Of a DNA stretch of 64,000 nt, positions 63,447-64,000 are shown one piece after another; position 1 is the first letter of the stretch; every line of letters starts with the position of its first letter. The stretch spans positions 744,001 to 808,000 of the forward strand of contig OX336341.1 in the NCBI GenBank assembly GCA_946902875.1, in the 5' to 3' direction. The translations under genes and the position numbers were made by a program. This DNA comes from Nematopogon swammerdamellus (taxonomy: Eukaryota; Arthropoda; Insecta; Lepidoptera; Adelidae). The notes beneath the pieces were generated by a model. It saw only the letters and a list, made by a program, of their open reading frames with translations. It made no database searches and was not told where the DNA came from.

Positions 63447-63840
63447 TTTTTTTTTATTGCTACCGAACTGGCTGGCTCTGCCCGAGGTCGCAACCTCAGG
63501 CGCAGCCAATTTCACCCCCGAGGAGGTGCCAGTCCGGCTTGGAGGTGGACTAATGTCGCTGGGGAAAGGCTATTAACCCGCGATTTGAAGATCCGTGGAT
63601 TGTAGGAGTGGGGGAAGATATTCCCTGGGAGCCCGTTCCACACCTTTGCCGTGCGGCACAAGAACGATTTAGAGAATCGTGCAGTTCGAAGAACTCTTCT
63701 GTCGACTACAAAGGGGTGTTCCGCGAGAGTATGGCGGGTTTGGCGAAGGCGAACAGGAGGAGGAGGGATAAGGGAAGCAAGTTCGTCCGAGCAGCGGCCA
63801 TAGTAGTACCGATAAAACAGGCTCAATGACCCACGATCGT
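63447..63840 (-). pseudogene. CR1/Jockey-like LINE C-terminus
   Basis: Minus strand from 63826: FYRYYYGRCSDELASLIPPP, HPFVVDRRVLRTARFSKSFL and TAKVWNGLPGNIFPHSYNPR, ending near 63512, with a poly(T) at 63447 marking the 3' end. It is a typical C-terminal end of an insect LINE protein. The rest of the element is missing. Part of repeat C follows at 63850-63935. Confidence 0.8.
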
Positions 63841-64000
63841 GGGGAAACTATTCTTGAACTTGTCACAATTTGTTTTATCCCGTTCGAACACCCACGGAGA
63901 CAAGCCGGAAAGAAATTTGGCAGGTTTTCTTTTTTATTACTATGTATTATTGTATACATCTATTGACATATTTTTTTCTTTTGCATTAATTCTATATGCA

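Overview
This window reads as nuclear DNA of a moth or butterfly. It has short exons with GT-AG introns in an AT-rich, transposon-dense background. Its proteins match insect orthologues (Tim9, Tip60/KAT5, Atf3, a UDP-glycosyltransferase). Its repeats include motifs I remember as common in lepidopteran genomes, such as the CCGCGGCTTCGCTCGCGTG segment and a tail ending in CGCACTTGGCCGGTTTTT. There are no bacterial operons, ribosome binding sites or CRISPR arrays. Most apparent reading frames are shadows of repeats.

Layout. 1-4809: the 5' three coding exons of a minus-strand UDP-glycosyltransferase (last exon off the left edge), with a 67-bp tandem array in its second intron. 4810-10063: intergenic DNA with MITEs, including a 1.4-kb non-autonomous hAT element with an intact 8-bp target duplication. 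10064-11454: Tim9, complete, three exons, minus strand. 11455-21658: repeats only: palindromic elements, GA microsatellites and a 5'-truncated LINE with about 400 codons of reverse transcriptase. 21659-38876: Tip60 (MYST histone acetyltransferase), plus strand. I assembled 11 coding exons plus a terminal exon that completes the last Trp codon and the stop, giving 485 aa in frame throughout. Its introns are full of SINEs, LINE fragments, MITEs and a SINE-interrupted mariner relic. 38877-43222: quiet AT-rich spacer between convergent genes. 43547-48747: Atf3 (bZIP factor), minus strand, five coding exons, 457 aa. 48940-54508: upstream and intergenic DNA. 54509-54606: first coding exon of a THAP zinc-finger gene, plus strand, rest not found. 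54607-64000: repeats, including a 16-copy 20-bp minisatellite and two clear MITEs.

The most unusual structure is a family of poly(A)-ended SINEs present in at least a dozen copies. Full copies carry a tRNA-like A box, then a stretch close to the 5S rRNA internal promoter, then a B-box-like motif, followed by a long conserved body. Other copies join the same body to an unrelated hairpin head, and that hairpin head also occurs with a second body. The family is therefore modular. Several repeats form inverted pairs around Tip60 exons (exon 6; exons 3-4), an arrangement that could promote exon circularisation or RNA editing.

The genes have no operon-like relationship. Tip60 and Atf3 are convergent neighbours, both nuclear regulators. 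Tim9 acts in mitochondrial import and the UGT in the ER. All assignments come from reading the sequence and from family knowledge; no database search was run.
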